Of a stretch of DNA of 64,000 nucleotides, positions 46,798 through 55,721 are shown one piece after another (the first letter of the stretch is position 1; each line of letters begins with the position of its first letter). The position numbers and the translations under genes are program-made. Source of the DNA: Nitrospirales bacterium (GTDB lineage Bacteria; Nitrospirota; Nitrospiria; Nitrospirales; UBA8639); contig JAJDBM010000070.1 of NCBI GenBank assembly GCA_029261355.1, forward strand, positions 1 to 64,000. The letters are read 5' to 3'. Under the pieces are notes generated by a model, which worked only from the letters and a program-made list of their open reading frames with translations, did not search any database and was not told the DNA's origin.

Positions 46798-47934
46798 ATG
46801 TGTAGCAGATTGGATTTCCCTGGTTTTGTGAAAATGTTTGTTTCGATTGTGATCGTAGGCATGACCATGGGGTGCATGTCGCAAGGATCCAATCTTCGTC
46901 CTGATTGGATAGAGGGTCGCAGTCAACAATATCCGATAGAGCAGTTTTTAATTGGGAGAGGAGAAGCGGATTCACGTGATCGAGCGGAACAACGGGCCTA
47001 TGCGGCCGTGGCTCGAATCTTTCATGCCAACGTCGATGCTCAGCTGGAGGATCATGAAGTGTATTCACGATTGTCTCGTGAGATGAGTACAACGACAGAG
47101 CGAAAGATTACGCTTGATCATCTTACCCACGTGACAACCCAAAAAGTGTTGGAAGATGTTCACATACTGGATGCGTGGCGTAGACGTGATGATGGTCAAT
47201 ATTTTGTCTTAGCGGGCTTAGACCGTGCCAAAGCAGAACGGATGTTAGTCGGGCGAATAGCCGAGTATGATCGAGTGATTCAGGAGAATGTCGAGCAAGG
47301 ACGGACGGGAATGGATGTGTTAACAAGATTGCGGGGACTCAAGCGAGCTGAACGAAATGTACAGCGACGGGAAGTGGCTAATACAGACTTGCAAATTATC
47401 AGGACATCAGGAGAAGGGGTTCTCGCTTCATACTCAACCGTGAAGATCCAACGAGAACTCCAAGACTATGTTCGACATCATATCCGTATCGATGTCCGTA
47501 TTATGGGTGATCAAAAGGCTCCAATTCAACAAGCAGTTTGGGATGGATTGCATCAAGAAGGGTTCATCCCTCTCGAACATAGTGAACCGGAGTCTCTATT
47601 GGATCCATCCGACTCCAATGTGTCGAGAAATTCTGCTGATTTTCTAATTACAGGAAAGACACGCTTAGAAGATCTCAGGTTGTTTGATCCGCTCTTTAAA
47701 TATGTCCGTTGGTGTAGTGACCTTCAAGTTATTGAATCAAGCGGACACCGTGTCATTGGTGCCGTGTCGCGTTCGGGTCGAGAGGGCCACATTACCCAAG
47801 CGGAGGCACGAATGCGGGCTACCCATGCCATGCAAAAGGCCGTGTCTACAGAAATTTCCCAAACCTTCGCTCGGTATCTGTATGATGATGAGGTCATGGA
47901 TTTGCCTGCCTCATCTTCGTGTCTTAGCCCATAA
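46798..47934 (+). CDS. LPP20-family lipoprotein (second, large)
   Basis: A 378-residue lipoprotein with lipobox MTMGC, beginning immediately after the previous stop (TAGATG). The N-terminal half has LPP20-type sequence: PDWIEGRSQQYPIEQFLIGRGEADSRDRAEQRAYAAVARIF and YFVLAGLDRAKAERML. The C-terminal half (RHHIRIDVRIMGDQKAPIQQ onward) resembles a second small beta-rich domain. It is probably the outer-membrane partner of the other lipoproteins of the operon. The first codon and tight spacing leave no doubt about its place in the operon. Confidence 0.75.
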   Translation: MCSRLDFPGFVKMFVSIVIVGMTMGCMSQGSNLRPDWIEGRSQQYPIEQFLIGRGEADSRDRAEQRAYAAVARIFHANVDAQLEDHEVYSRLSREMSTTTERKITLDHLTHVTTQKVLEDVHILDAWRRRDDGQYFVLAGLDRAKAERMLVGRIAEYDRVIQENVEQGRTGMDVLTRLRGLKRAERNVQRREVANTDLQIIRTSGEGVLASYSTVKIQRELQDYVRHHIRIDVRIMGDQKAPIQQAVWDGLHQEGFIPLEHSEPESLLDPSDSNVSRNSADFLITGKTRLEDLRLFDPLFKYVRWCSDLQVIESSGHRVIGAVSRSGREGHITQAEARMRATHAMQKAVSTEISQTFARYLYDDEVMDLPASSSCLSP

Positions 47935-47979
47935 TCTGGTATTCCTTTTGAACTCTGAAGGTCGACAAAGGAAAGGTCA

Positions 47980-49830
47980 GTGAAAAAAGGCATGATCATC
48001 ATTGGAGCTATTCTTGGCCTGCTCCTTCTTCTCGTCTTGGCACTGCCCTATCTCTTGGATCTCAATCGATATCGTGAGCATTATTTACCGCTGGCTGAGC
48101 ATACGCTTAATCGAAAAATTGAAATCGGCCACATTCGTTTGATGTGGTTTCCTTTTCTTGGAATTCAGGTCGATACTGTCAAGATCTACGATGATCCAAG
48201 TATGACTCAACAACCATTTGTGGAAGTGGAGACGATTGAGCTCGCGGTCAAGTGGATACCATTACTCCAACGACGAATAGAAGTTCAGAGTTTGACTGTA
48301 CATCAGCCAGTTATCTCGATTATTCACATGAAAGATAACACTATCAATATTGCAACATTGGGAAATCAAAAAATCACAGAAGAGGTTTCATCAAGTGCAG
48401 ATGAATCCCTGTTGGCCATGTTGGGAGTTGAACAGCTTATAATTTCAGACGGGTTCATTAGTTATGAAGATCGCTCTCAAGAGCCAACAAGCAGATATCA
48501 GTTAGAAAAATTGAAAATACATACCCAATCAGTCCGGCTTGGTGATACGGCTAAGGTCTCTGTTCAGGCAGTTTTAACTCCTCATCAACTTCCACTATCT
48601 TTAGAGGCGAGCATTGGTCCGCTTAGTAAGAATTTTGATATTTCCCAGATTGAGGCACGGTTGAACATAAAGAATTCTTCCGTGGAGGCCAAAGGCCATG
48701 TCGTAGATGGGGCTCTTGATCTTACGATGACTTCATCGAGCATTTCCCTCAATGATCTACCTCTCAATGTTCCGATGTCTAAGTCGGTTGCCTTGACTGA
48801 CGTCTTTGCGCATATCAACCATGTATTTTTTGAAAAGGAGGACATGCCATTTTCGCAAAGAGGATTAACCGTCACTCCATTTCGGTTTCATATAGTAACG
48901 GGAAAGTCGACCCTCAAGGTAGCGGGCGATGCGGTAGAGGGGAAGGTAGAAATTCATGGCACAGCTCCTGTCATAAACAGTGAAGATATGCCATTTTCGT
49001 TGCCTCTTTCTAAGCCGGTGTCTGTTAACAATTTGGAACTAACGGCGCAAATCGAAGGACCACGAGTGCAGGTGGCAGTATTGACCGGCGAAGTGTTTGA
49101 TGGCCAATTGAAAGCAAAAGGCTCCTGGGATGGAACATTAGATGTTCCAGCGTTTCATATGACCGGTTTACTTGAGTCCTTGAATGTGGCGGCAGTCCAA
49201 CGCGCACTACATCCGGTTGCCATGACTGTGACTGGAATAGGAACGATGAATTGGCACATCAAAGGTACGCTGCCTGTAGGCCAACCGCCTGTTCTTAGCG
49301 GTCGATCTCAACTATCTATCGTCAATGGTGAAGTGATGGGCATTGATTTGCTGCAGCGTATTGAACAAATCTTAAAGCTCAAGACTCCTTTGAGTCCGAG
49401 ACGAGGCATGACAGGTTTTTCCAAGTTTCATGGTGAGCTTGAATTTTTCGAAGATCAATTTCCCATCAATTCTGTCCTGCTAGAAGGTCATAACAAAGAA
49501 TTTCTTATGAAAGGCGCAGGACTCGTGAAACGTGATCAGTCCATGATGATCAAGGGGAATTTATGGTTGGGAGACGTGGTCTCTGAAAAAATAATTCGTC
49601 AAATGCCCGTGGCCAAAGTAGCACTGCAGGAGGGGATGCTCAACGTTCCGTTTACCGTAAATGGAAGGGTGTCCGAACCAAAGATCAGTTTGGATGTTGC
49701 CTCTATTCAAAAGCGGGTGCAAAAACAAATTGGGCAAGCTGTGCAGGACATACTCAAAGGTGATCCCAAGGATGTGCAGGATCTATTGAAAAAAGGGAAG
49801 AGCTTATTAAAAGGCCTATTCGGGAAGTAA
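47980..49830 (+). CDS. AsmA-family inner-membrane/periplasmic protein
   Basis: A 616-residue AsmA-like protein: one N-terminal transmembrane segment (GMIIIGAILGLLLLLVLALPYLLDLNRYR), then a long periplasmic beta-strand region with the conserved IEIGHIRLMWFPFLGIQVDTVKIYDDP, and a C-terminal segment with EGHNKEFLMKGAGLV and repeat-like beta hairpins. AsmA proteins are thought to bridge the periplasm for lipid transport to the outer membrane. It starts with GTG behind AAAGGAAAGGTCA and closes the envelope lipoprotein operon. Confidence 0.85.
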   Translation: MKKGMIIIGAILGLLLLLVLALPYLLDLNRYREHYLPLAEHTLNRKIEIGHIRLMWFPFLGIQVDTVKIYDDPSMTQQPFVEVETIELAVKWIPLLQRRIEVQSLTVHQPVISIIHMKDNTINIATLGNQKITEEVSSSADESLLAMLGVEQLIISDGFISYEDRSQEPTSRYQLEKLKIHTQSVRLGDTAKVSVQAVLTPHQLPLSLEASIGPLSKNFDISQIEARLNIKNSSVEAKGHVVDGALDLTMTSSSISLNDLPLNVPMSKSVALTDVFAHINHVFFEKEDMPFSQRGLTVTPFRFHIVTGKSTLKVAGDAVEGKVEIHGTAPVINSEDMPFSLPLSKPVSVNNLELTAQIEGPRVQVAVLTGEVFDGQLKAKGSWDGTLDVPAFHMTGLLESLNVAAVQRALHPVAMTVTGIGTMNWHIKGTLPVGQPPVLSGRSQLSIVNGEVMGIDLLQRIEQILKLKTPLSPRRGMTGFSKFHGELEFFEDQFPINSVLLEGHNKEFLMKGAGLVKRDQSMMIKGNLWLGDVVSEKIIRQMPVAKVALQEGMLNVPFTVNGRVSEPKISLDVASIQKRVQKQIGQAVQDILKGDPKDVQDLLKKGKSLLKGLFGK

Positions 49831-50061
49831 AATTCTCATTGAAAAACCTGTGTGGAGTATGAATCGAACCATTCAAATCTTTCTAGCATCAAACCTCATT
49901 TTTTCCAGTTCTTTGGCACATTCTCAGTCGTTTCGCGTCTGACAAGCACTTTGACATAATCTATGAATGAAGATCACCCAAAACATGTGATCTTGAAGAA
50001 CGCTCGATTTCATGGCAACATGTGAGGCTCCCCGCCTAGCAAAACACGAGAATAATCGGTC

Positions 50062-50654
50062 TGACGACCCGCAAGCGCGCGCAGAAACTGGCCAGCGCGT
50101 CTGGAGAATTGGTGGCGCTGCTGAGTCGTTCGCCGTTGTATCGGCATAGGAGTTTGTCGGATCTTGAATGGCTGGTGCTTCCCCCGTTGCTGACGAATCA
50201 AGTGACCAGTGTTCGGGGCAAGGTCAAAGATCAGCATGGCTTGATAATTCCCTTAGGGCTTGCCATGTGGGTTAGCCCACGATCGTTCAGTATTTGTTGG
50301 TGAGAGAGCGTCACCTCTACGAGGATCGTGTTCGTTCCTTTGCGGTGCCTGGATTACAGGTGGTCTAGTGTGTCGGAAGAAGTCGACAAGAAACTTGAAG
50401 AACAAAAGCAGGCCTACATTCCCTTTCGTCTCGCTCCGCAAGACTGGAAAAGCGGGGACATTCCCTGGCTGCTGGCTGTGGTGGCACCCCAAGAGGCTGG
50501 CCTGGCCCTGATCAAAAAATTGGAAGACTCGGTGTTTAAAGACAAAACGTTGAAACGTTTTTCTACTGCCATGCTGGGTGGGACCAATGCCCCCCAACCT
50601 AGTAAGAATGAGCAGTCGGATAACACGAGTACATCGAGAGTTACTTTGCCATGA
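50062..50654 (+). pseudogene. Decayed HlyC-like toxin-activating acyltransferase
   Basis: Two pieces in different frames resemble the toxin-activating lysine acyltransferases of RTX toxins. The first reads LSRSPLYRHRSLSDLEWLVLPPLLTNQ, compared with SSPLHR...LPA..ANQ in HlyC; the second reads LAPQDWKSGDIPWLLAVVAP, compared with DWTSGDRKWFIDWIAPFG. A spacer of about 95 bp with shifted frame interrupts them. The catalytic His of the first block is Tyr and the catalytic Asp of the second is Ala, so it would be inactive even if joined. The N terminus is also missing. Confidence 0.65.
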
Positions 50655-50899
50655 GTCATGATGCCCACATGAATGCGTGCGAATTGTCGACGCTGACGGA
50701 GTCGGGCATTACTTCTAGTTCCCTCACGGCGACAGTAAGTAATCAAAACAATGCCAACAATCTCGTGGCGGAAGTCGGGAGGTTCACCTGCACGGATAAC
50801 ACAACGAGTGAGATTTCAGCTGTGCAGTTTAGGATGAATATCGAGGACTTTGATGCGGTCGTGTTTGCCGTGGCCACAGGAGAAAAGTTGACGGCATGA
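50651..50899 (+). CDS. Small hypothetical protein of the accessory island
   Basis: An 82-residue protein (ACELSTLTESGITSSSLTATVSNQNNANNLVAEVGRF and FRMNIEDFDAVVFAVATGEKLTA). It overlaps the end of the decayed acyltransferase frame by 4 bp (ATGA) and its own stop overlaps the next start in the same way, so all three were translationally coupled. No family is recognised. Confidence 0.55.
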   Translation: MSHDAHMNACELSTLTESGITSSSLTATVSNQNNANNLVAEVGRFTCTDNTTSEISAVQFRMNIEDFDAVVFAVATGEKLTA

Positions 50900-51414
50900 A
50901 AAAAGAAGTAATGATGAAAATGATAAGTGGTGTGCTCCTCTCATTGTTTATTTTAGCTATTGTAGATGAGTCACGGGCATTGCTTGATCCAAATGAGGGC
51001 TACATCAGATTCTTTACTGAACCATTACCAGAGTATATTTGTGATGGGAAAAAAGAATTGAAGTTAGATTTTTCAAAGACCGTTTTCCATGCCGAAGTTA
51101 AGGTTGTTGGTCCTGTAGTACCCGTAAAAGAACTGTTGAGGAAGGTAGAGGTGCAAGTAATAAAAGTGCTACGAGGAGTGTCATCAGCTGAATCTTTTCC
51201 CTTGTATTTCGGAAATATTAGTAGTGCAGTCTTAGATGCGCAAAAAATTTCTAAAGGAGAAGTCTTTTATATTATAGGTAAAGTGACAAATGGAGTAATT
51301 GGGGCATATCCCTTAACGGTTAGTCAATGGAGAAGTACGATGGATGGTGGATGTGTTGAAGAGAAGTCTTGGTTTTCTAAGTGGCTCTCAGACTGGTTTC
51401 CAGCATCAGAATAA
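50896..51414 (+). CDS. Secreted hypothetical protein of the accessory island
   Basis: A 172-residue exported protein: signal MISGVLLSLFILAIVDESRA, then a beta-rich mature part (FHAEVKVVGPVVPVKELLRKVEVQVIKVLRG, FPLYFGNI, EVFYIIGKVTNGVIGAYPL) with two cysteines (YICDGK and GGCVEE) and an aromatic tail WFSKWLSDWFPASE. Family unknown; it is reminiscent of small immunity or pilin-like secreted proteins only in general features. Its ATG overlaps the previous stop. The tail's repeated Trp suggests a membrane-interacting end. Confidence 0.5.
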   Translation: MKKEVMMKMISGVLLSLFILAIVDESRALLDPNEGYIRFFTEPLPEYICDGKKELKLDFSKTVFHAEVKVVGPVVPVKELLRKVEVQVIKVLRGVSSAESFPLYFGNISSAVLDAQKISKGEVFYIIGKVTNGVIGAYPLTVSQWRSTMDGGCVEEKSWFSKWLSDWFPASE

Positions 51415-51535
51415 ATAAATTGAAAATGACGATTTTCTTCTTTCCAATTTTAGGAGGCTCACAATGAGTTAGAGCGACGTTGAACCTAAGTTGAAATTTT
51501 GAAAAACTACAGATACTGGCGCAATTCTACAGTCC

Positions 51536-52201
51536 TTGTATAACGATTATATAAACCCTCTGATAGGGGGACGAACGATTGGGACGTGGATGTCTCCTGA
51601 AGAGATTCAAATTAAGTCCGTGCTCCAAGAGTTGTACAACCTATCTTCATCGGCTAGAGGGGTTTTGGAGCGTAGCGTGGCCCAAGGGGATCTTTGGTTG
51701 TTTAGAAGTCTTTATGGCTCTTCTTCTTTGAGCACGACGCCTCCGAGTAATTCCGCTGCTATCGATTTATCCGATGCGCTTACTAGGAAATATTTTGGAT
51801 TTGATGGCAGAGTCCATTCGTTTTTACTAGATAGGGTGGTTATTCATGAACTGATACATGGGATAGATAGCATACATGATTTGGGGGACCCTAATAGCGG
51901 AAGTCCATACGGCGTGCTGGATAGAAATTTCAACCATATAATGTTTGATCATCAAGGAGAGACCACTGACTTAGTGAACCAAATTATGGAAGAAGTTGGG
52001 CGTCCTGTTAGTCATGGCCGAGCGGCTTATGATGTTACCTGGGACCCAGGCGATCAACTCAATCCCTTAAGTCTTCTTGACCCATCACTCGATTATGCAC
52101 CATGGACTGATATCGAGTTAGCCTATAAACGGGGTCATTGCTTGATCTTATATATCCTGCCCGCTAGCCTGTCGTGCTCATGGCCAGACAATTACGACTG
52201 A
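51536..52201 (+). CDS. HExxH-containing protein fragment, toxin-like
   Basis: A frame of 221 residues whose N-terminal side is cut by a stop shortly upstream (the frame continues for about 10 codons with TTDTGAILQS). It contains a metallopeptidase-like HELIHGIDSIHD and later DHQGETTDLVNQIMEE with a candidate third ligand Glu. It resembles the HELLH-type proteases of secreted effectors and the C-terminal regions of large toxins. The only start is TTG at 51536, which is unlikely to be the real one. The last residues are read into the start of a transposase relic, so the 3' end is probably also truncated. Confidence 0.45.
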   Translation: MYNDYINPLIGGRTIGTWMSPEEIQIKSVLQELYNLSSSARGVLERSVAQGDLWLFRSLYGSSSLSTTPPSNSAAIDLSDALTRKYFGFDGRVHSFLLDRVVIHELIHGIDSIHDLGDPNSGSPYGVLDRNFNHIMFDHQGETTDLVNQIMEEVGRPVSHGRAAYDVTWDPGDQLNPLSLLDPSLDYAPWTDIELAYKRGHCLILYILPASLSCSWPDNYD

Positions 52202-52431
52202 GCTATTCAGGTGCGCTCTACCATGTGACCGTGCGTGACGCCCCAGGAGCTGCTTGCTCGCGTAGATTCGGAGGCGTCTCAGTGCGCGGCGTGGTTGCTT
52301 CGGCGTGTGCGAATGAATCGCTGAGCCAGGTCGCAGGTCGTTTTGGTGTCTCATCATCACGGATTTCGCATATCCAAGGTGCGCTGGAGAGGCAGGGCCT
52401 GAGTCGCCGACGAGAGCCGGCGATGAAATGA
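52180..52431 (+). pseudogene. Internally deleted REP-associated (Y1) transposase
   Basis: The product begins MARQLRLSYSGALYHVT, the N-terminal hallmark of REP-associated tyrosine transposases (MARPLRLEFPGALYHVT-type), then jumps to a C-terminal helix-turn-helix-like block ESLSQVAGRFGVSSSRISHIQGALERQG typical of the end of the same family. The catalytic HUH and Tyr region between them is missing. Confidence 0.7.
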
Positions 52432-52633
52432 TATAAAGTCAAGCAATGACGCCTTTTCCGTTTCGTTGTTTGATGGGGGAACACGAGTGCGTAATAGCGG
52501 CTATTCTCCTCGAAAGTCTGGGTCGACCCATAACACTGGATGAATTTCGTGTTGTTCCTATCTGGATTGTCCGCAAGCATTTTGATTCTGCTTGTGAAGA
52601 ACACGAACACAATTTCAGGAAAATGAGGGTGAG

Positions 52634-53164
52634 CTATGAACAATCAAAGTCTGCTTGCAATTCCTGAAGGATATCAGTCCACTCTTGAGATTGTGTCGTG
52701 TATCGCTTTGCCTGATAGGTTGTGTTTGATGGAATGGTCCTATCAATACTTGAGAGAATCTTCAGTGCTTGTGAATTGTGTTGCTTGGCTAGATTGAGTA
52801 GTCGGCATGCTCCGTTTGGGGCTGGAGGTTGTCCTCCTGCTTGCTCAAAGATAGCGAGTGCTCTATAGCCGTTTTCTTGTGTTCGAAAAAAAACTTCTGT
52901 TCCTGTGTAGAGCTTCTGCAATGTTTCATCAGGTTCTTGTTTGGCGATTATTCCTGCCATCATGGCCGCCTTGCCTATAGATTGCGCCGCCCCATTTGGG
53001 TCCCCAATGACGATCAGTTCATTAGCCTGTAATTCGAGTCGTTTCATTTCGGCTTGCTCATTGGATTGTTGAGCAGCAATTGGGTTACTCAATATTAATA
53101 AGGGAATAAGGGTGAATAGGACAGATCGTCTGTTGAAGGAAAATAAGGGGTGTGTGGTGGGCAA
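52634..53164 (-). CDS. Exported hypothetical protein
   Basis: A 176-residue exported protein with a signal peptide ending in SNPIAAQQ, mostly alpha-helical (EQAEMKRLELQANELIVIGDPNGAAQSIGKAAMM). A Cys pair (GACRLL and FDCS) may form a disulfide. No family is recognised. It is downstream of the two HEAT-repeat genes on the same strand, separated by about 110 bp with a hairpin. Confidence 0.6.
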   Translation of the reverse strand: MPTTHPLFSFNRRSVLFTLIPLLILSNPIAAQQSNEQAEMKRLELQANELIVIGDPNGAAQSIGKAAMMAGIIAKQEPDETLQKLYTGTEVFFRTQENGYRALAIFEQAGGQPPAPNGACRLLNLAKQHNSQALKILSSIDRTIPSNTTYQAKRYTTQSQEWTDILQELQADFDCS

Positions 53165-53207
53165 GTTTGAAGGGGCCTTAGAATGTTTATGTCTGTCATT
53201 CTTTCCC

Positions 53208-53235
53208 TGACCCTCCCCCTACTGGGAAAGGGTCA
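53208..53235. terminator. Hairpin between HEAT-repeat gene and exported protein gene
   Basis: TGACCCT and AGGGTCA form a 7-bp stem around a 14-nt loop. No T-run follows on the minus strand, so it is a weak terminator or a processing site. Confidence 0.4.
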
Positions 53236-53274
53236 AAGGAATAGGAGGGCAGATGAATGAAGAAAGCTCTTGGT

Positions 53275-54375
53275 TTATTGAATTTGTCCGTCCATATCAA
53301 TTTGTTTCACAGTCCAATTCACAGCATCTCGGAGCTCTTTCATTTGATCTGAATTGTCGTAGATGAGCCAGACTATTTCTTCTAATTTTCTAATGGGTGG
53401 GATTGAATCTTCACTGCGCAATTTGCCAAGACTCCAGACCACTTCGGTGAGCACGGGAAAGTCAATATCAGCAGAGGTTTTCATTGTCGGCAAATTGACC
53501 TCGAGGTAGTTTAAGATAGGTGGAGTGATATTGGGATCCCCTGTGGCGGCTCCAATTTTCCCTAATCCTTCTGCCGCTGCCGCTCGGACATTTGATGGTT
53601 CTTGTGGGTTATTGAATATTTCGCTGAGAAGGGGGATGCCGTCGCTTCCTGTTGTAATGACTGCCGATATGGCATCCAGGGTCATTTCTTTATCTTGCAA
53701 GATGTCTTGTAAATAGGGGAGCGCGTCGTGAGATTGAAGCGTGGTCATGACAGACAGAATCATGAGCTTTTTCTTTTTGGGCGTCTTGGCATCCTTGAGT
53801 AACGCCAGGAGTCGAAAATCTTGTCCCCATTCTGCCGCAAGTTTAATTGGGAAGTCGTAGTTTTCGAGTTTTAGCCGCAATTGATCTAACGCATAGGCTC
53901 CCGTTTTCTTGATATTCGCGGCTTTAGCGGCAGCATCAGCATTTTCAAAATCTGTGCGAACTTCCTTGTGCCATCCAGTATCTCGTCCTTCAAGATAATA
54001 GCCCATAATGCAGGCTGGGCCTTTCCAGAGGCGTGCGGGGTTGTCAATATGATCATTATCACCACCTGATGTGGTGGTTCGGGTCCCTTTTTTTCGTTCT
54101 TCACATTTGACGCGGAACTCCACATCATGCGGTTGTTTGCGATCGGTGATGATGGTATAGCCCATTTCTTGTAAACGCCGTGAGATCAGTGCAAGCAATG
54201 GAGCTGTATCGCCACGTCCACGTTCGGTTAACGCTAAGACCTTCACGTAAATATCAGTAACTTTGGTAAGTTGTGATTTCTGTTCTTGTGTGAAGTGGCT
54301 TCGTCGTGCAGATACATCAGATAGTAGGAATAGAGATATAAAGACACAGATAAAAAAGGAGATGCTACCTCTCAT
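53275..54375 (-). CDS. Exported HEAT-repeat protein (paralogue 2)
   Basis: A 366-residue exported protein (signal ending at LLLSDVSA) with HEAT-like repeats in its second half: GSDGIPLLSEIFNNPQEPSNVRAAAAEGLGKIGAATGDP and LTEVVWSLGKLRSEDSIPPIRKLEE. The first half has a domain with RLQEMGYTIITDRKQPHDVEFRVKCEERK and a Cys pair (KCEERK / PACIMGYY). It is a close paralogue of the gene just upstream (54399-55493), with 23 bp between them. The two likely bind the same partner in the periplasm; function unknown. Confidence 0.8.
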   Translation of the reverse strand: MRGSISFFICVFISLFLLSDVSARRSHFTQEQKSQLTKVTDIYVKVLALTERGRGDTAPLLALISRRLQEMGYTIITDRKQPHDVEFRVKCEERKKGTRTTTSGGDNDHIDNPARLWKGPACIMGYYLEGRDTGWHKEVRTDFENADAAAKAANIKKTGAYALDQLRLKLENYDFPIKLAAEWGQDFRLLALLKDAKTPKKKKLMILSVMTTLQSHDALPYLQDILQDKEMTLDAISAVITTGSDGIPLLSEIFNNPQEPSNVRAAAAEGLGKIGAATGDPNITPPILNYLEVNLPTMKTSADIDFPVLTEVVWSLGKLRSEDSIPPIRKLEEIVWLIYDNSDQMKELRDAVNWTVKQIDMDGQIQ

Positions 54376-54398
54376 CTTACCTCCTCTCGGGCTGAGAC

Positions 54399-55493
54399 TT
54401 AGCTGATATGACCATCTAAGTCGAGTTGTTTATAGGTCCAATTTGTGGCTTCTCGAAGTTTGGTCATGTTCAAAGATGTATCATAAATGAGCCAGATTTT
54501 CTCCTGAAACTTTTTCATTGGTTCCAAAGATTGATCGTCTCTGAGTTTGCCAATGGCCCAGATCACTTCGATCATGACGGGAAAATCTATATCTTCAGAG
54601 GTTTTCATGTTTGCAATCACTGGCTTCAAGTAGGCGACGAGTGGAGGAATTGTTCGTGGATCTCCACTGGCTGCGGCTATAGTTCCTAAGGCTTTTGCGG
54701 CACCAGCTCGAATGGGCGATTGCGTTGTATGTTGAAACAGGTCAATTAAGAGTGGAATAGAGTCTTGCCCTGCTCCCGTTAATGCCTTGATGGCAAATTC
54801 TTGGAGATCTTTGTCTTGAAGGAATGTGGTTAGTTGCGGCAAGGCCTGTTGAGTATTTAAATCACTGAGAACCGAAAGGATTTTAAGTTTGCGAAGCTTA
54901 TGTATACTCGGATCATCGAGGAGTGGAAGAAGGCGATCCACTTGTCCCCACTCAGCAGCAAGCAGAACGGGAAAGTCATATTCTTTTAGTCGTTCTTGTA
55001 ATTTGGTCATGGCAAAGGTACCAGACGTTGTGTCTTTGACATCTTGAGCTGCCTTAATGGCATTTTCAAACGAGGTACGAATTTCTTTGTACCACCCTAA
55101 GTCACGACCTTCCAAGGAGTAAGAAAATAAACAAGCCGGTCCTTTCCATAATCGAGATGGAGCATCCGTTAACTCCGCATCTCCTCCGGAAGCCGTTGTG
55201 CCGGACCAAGTCTTTCGTTCTTCACATTTCACTTTAAGGGTGATGTCAAAAGGGTGGGTTCGATCAGTAATGACTGTATACCCTAAGCCTTGAAGTCGAC
55301 TCGTGATAATTTCAGAAAAGGCGGTTGTGTCATATTTCCCTTTTTCTGTCAGGGCTAAAATGTCTGGGTAGATGGCTTGAACCGTATATAATTGTTTTTG
55401 TTGCTCTTGAGTTAAATGAGTTCGGCGAGCATCACTCTGAGTGACTGAAGTGAGAGTTAGAACAGTGAGAATGAACAGCGAGAGGATTTTCAT
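54399..55493 (-). CDS. Exported HEAT-repeat protein (paralogue 1)
   Basis: A 364-residue exported paralogue of the preceding entry, with the same plan: signal ending in SVTQSDA, the RLQGLGYTVITDRTHPFDITLKVKCEERK domain, PACLFSYSLEGRDLGWYKE and HEAT-like repeats GQDSIPLLIDLFQHTTQSPIRAGAAKALGTIAAASGDP. It is the first gene of the minus-strand pair. HEAT repeats usually give a curved protein-binding surface; the partner is not evident. Confidence 0.8.
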   Translation of the reverse strand: MKILSLFILTVLTLTSVTQSDARRTHLTQEQQKQLYTVQAIYPDILALTEKGKYDTTAFSEIITSRLQGLGYTVITDRTHPFDITLKVKCEERKTWSGTTASGGDAELTDAPSRLWKGPACLFSYSLEGRDLGWYKEIRTSFENAIKAAQDVKDTTSGTFAMTKLQERLKEYDFPVLLAAEWGQVDRLLPLLDDPSIHKLRKLKILSVLSDLNTQQALPQLTTFLQDKDLQEFAIKALTGAGQDSIPLLIDLFQHTTQSPIRAGAAKALGTIAAASGDPRTIPPLVAYLKPVIANMKTSEDIDFPVMIEVIWAIGKLRDDQSLEPMKKFQEKIWLIYDTSLNMTKLREATNWTYKQLDLDGHIS

Positions 55494-55721
55494 GGTGATG
55501 TCCTAGGTAAAGTAGATAATCACATGTATGTACCCAAGAGAGAAGGAGGTTTGGTGGACAGGTCTCAAATATTGGTGTTCGTAAAATATAATATACCTTT
55601 CCTAGGTATATGCCAGCAACTGATGTATCGTAGCTCTGCCACGGTAGATGGGGCATGTTGAGTTTGCAGGTAGTCTTCGGAGTCAGTTGAACCCTCATCA
55701 AATGCAGGGTATACTTGCCCC

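Noticed and set aside
52446-52667. 73-codon plus-strand frame after the transposase relic
   Set aside because: No ribosome binding site and no family; it overlaps the 3' end of the exported protein gene on the other strand. A minus-strand frame here is equally unconvincing.
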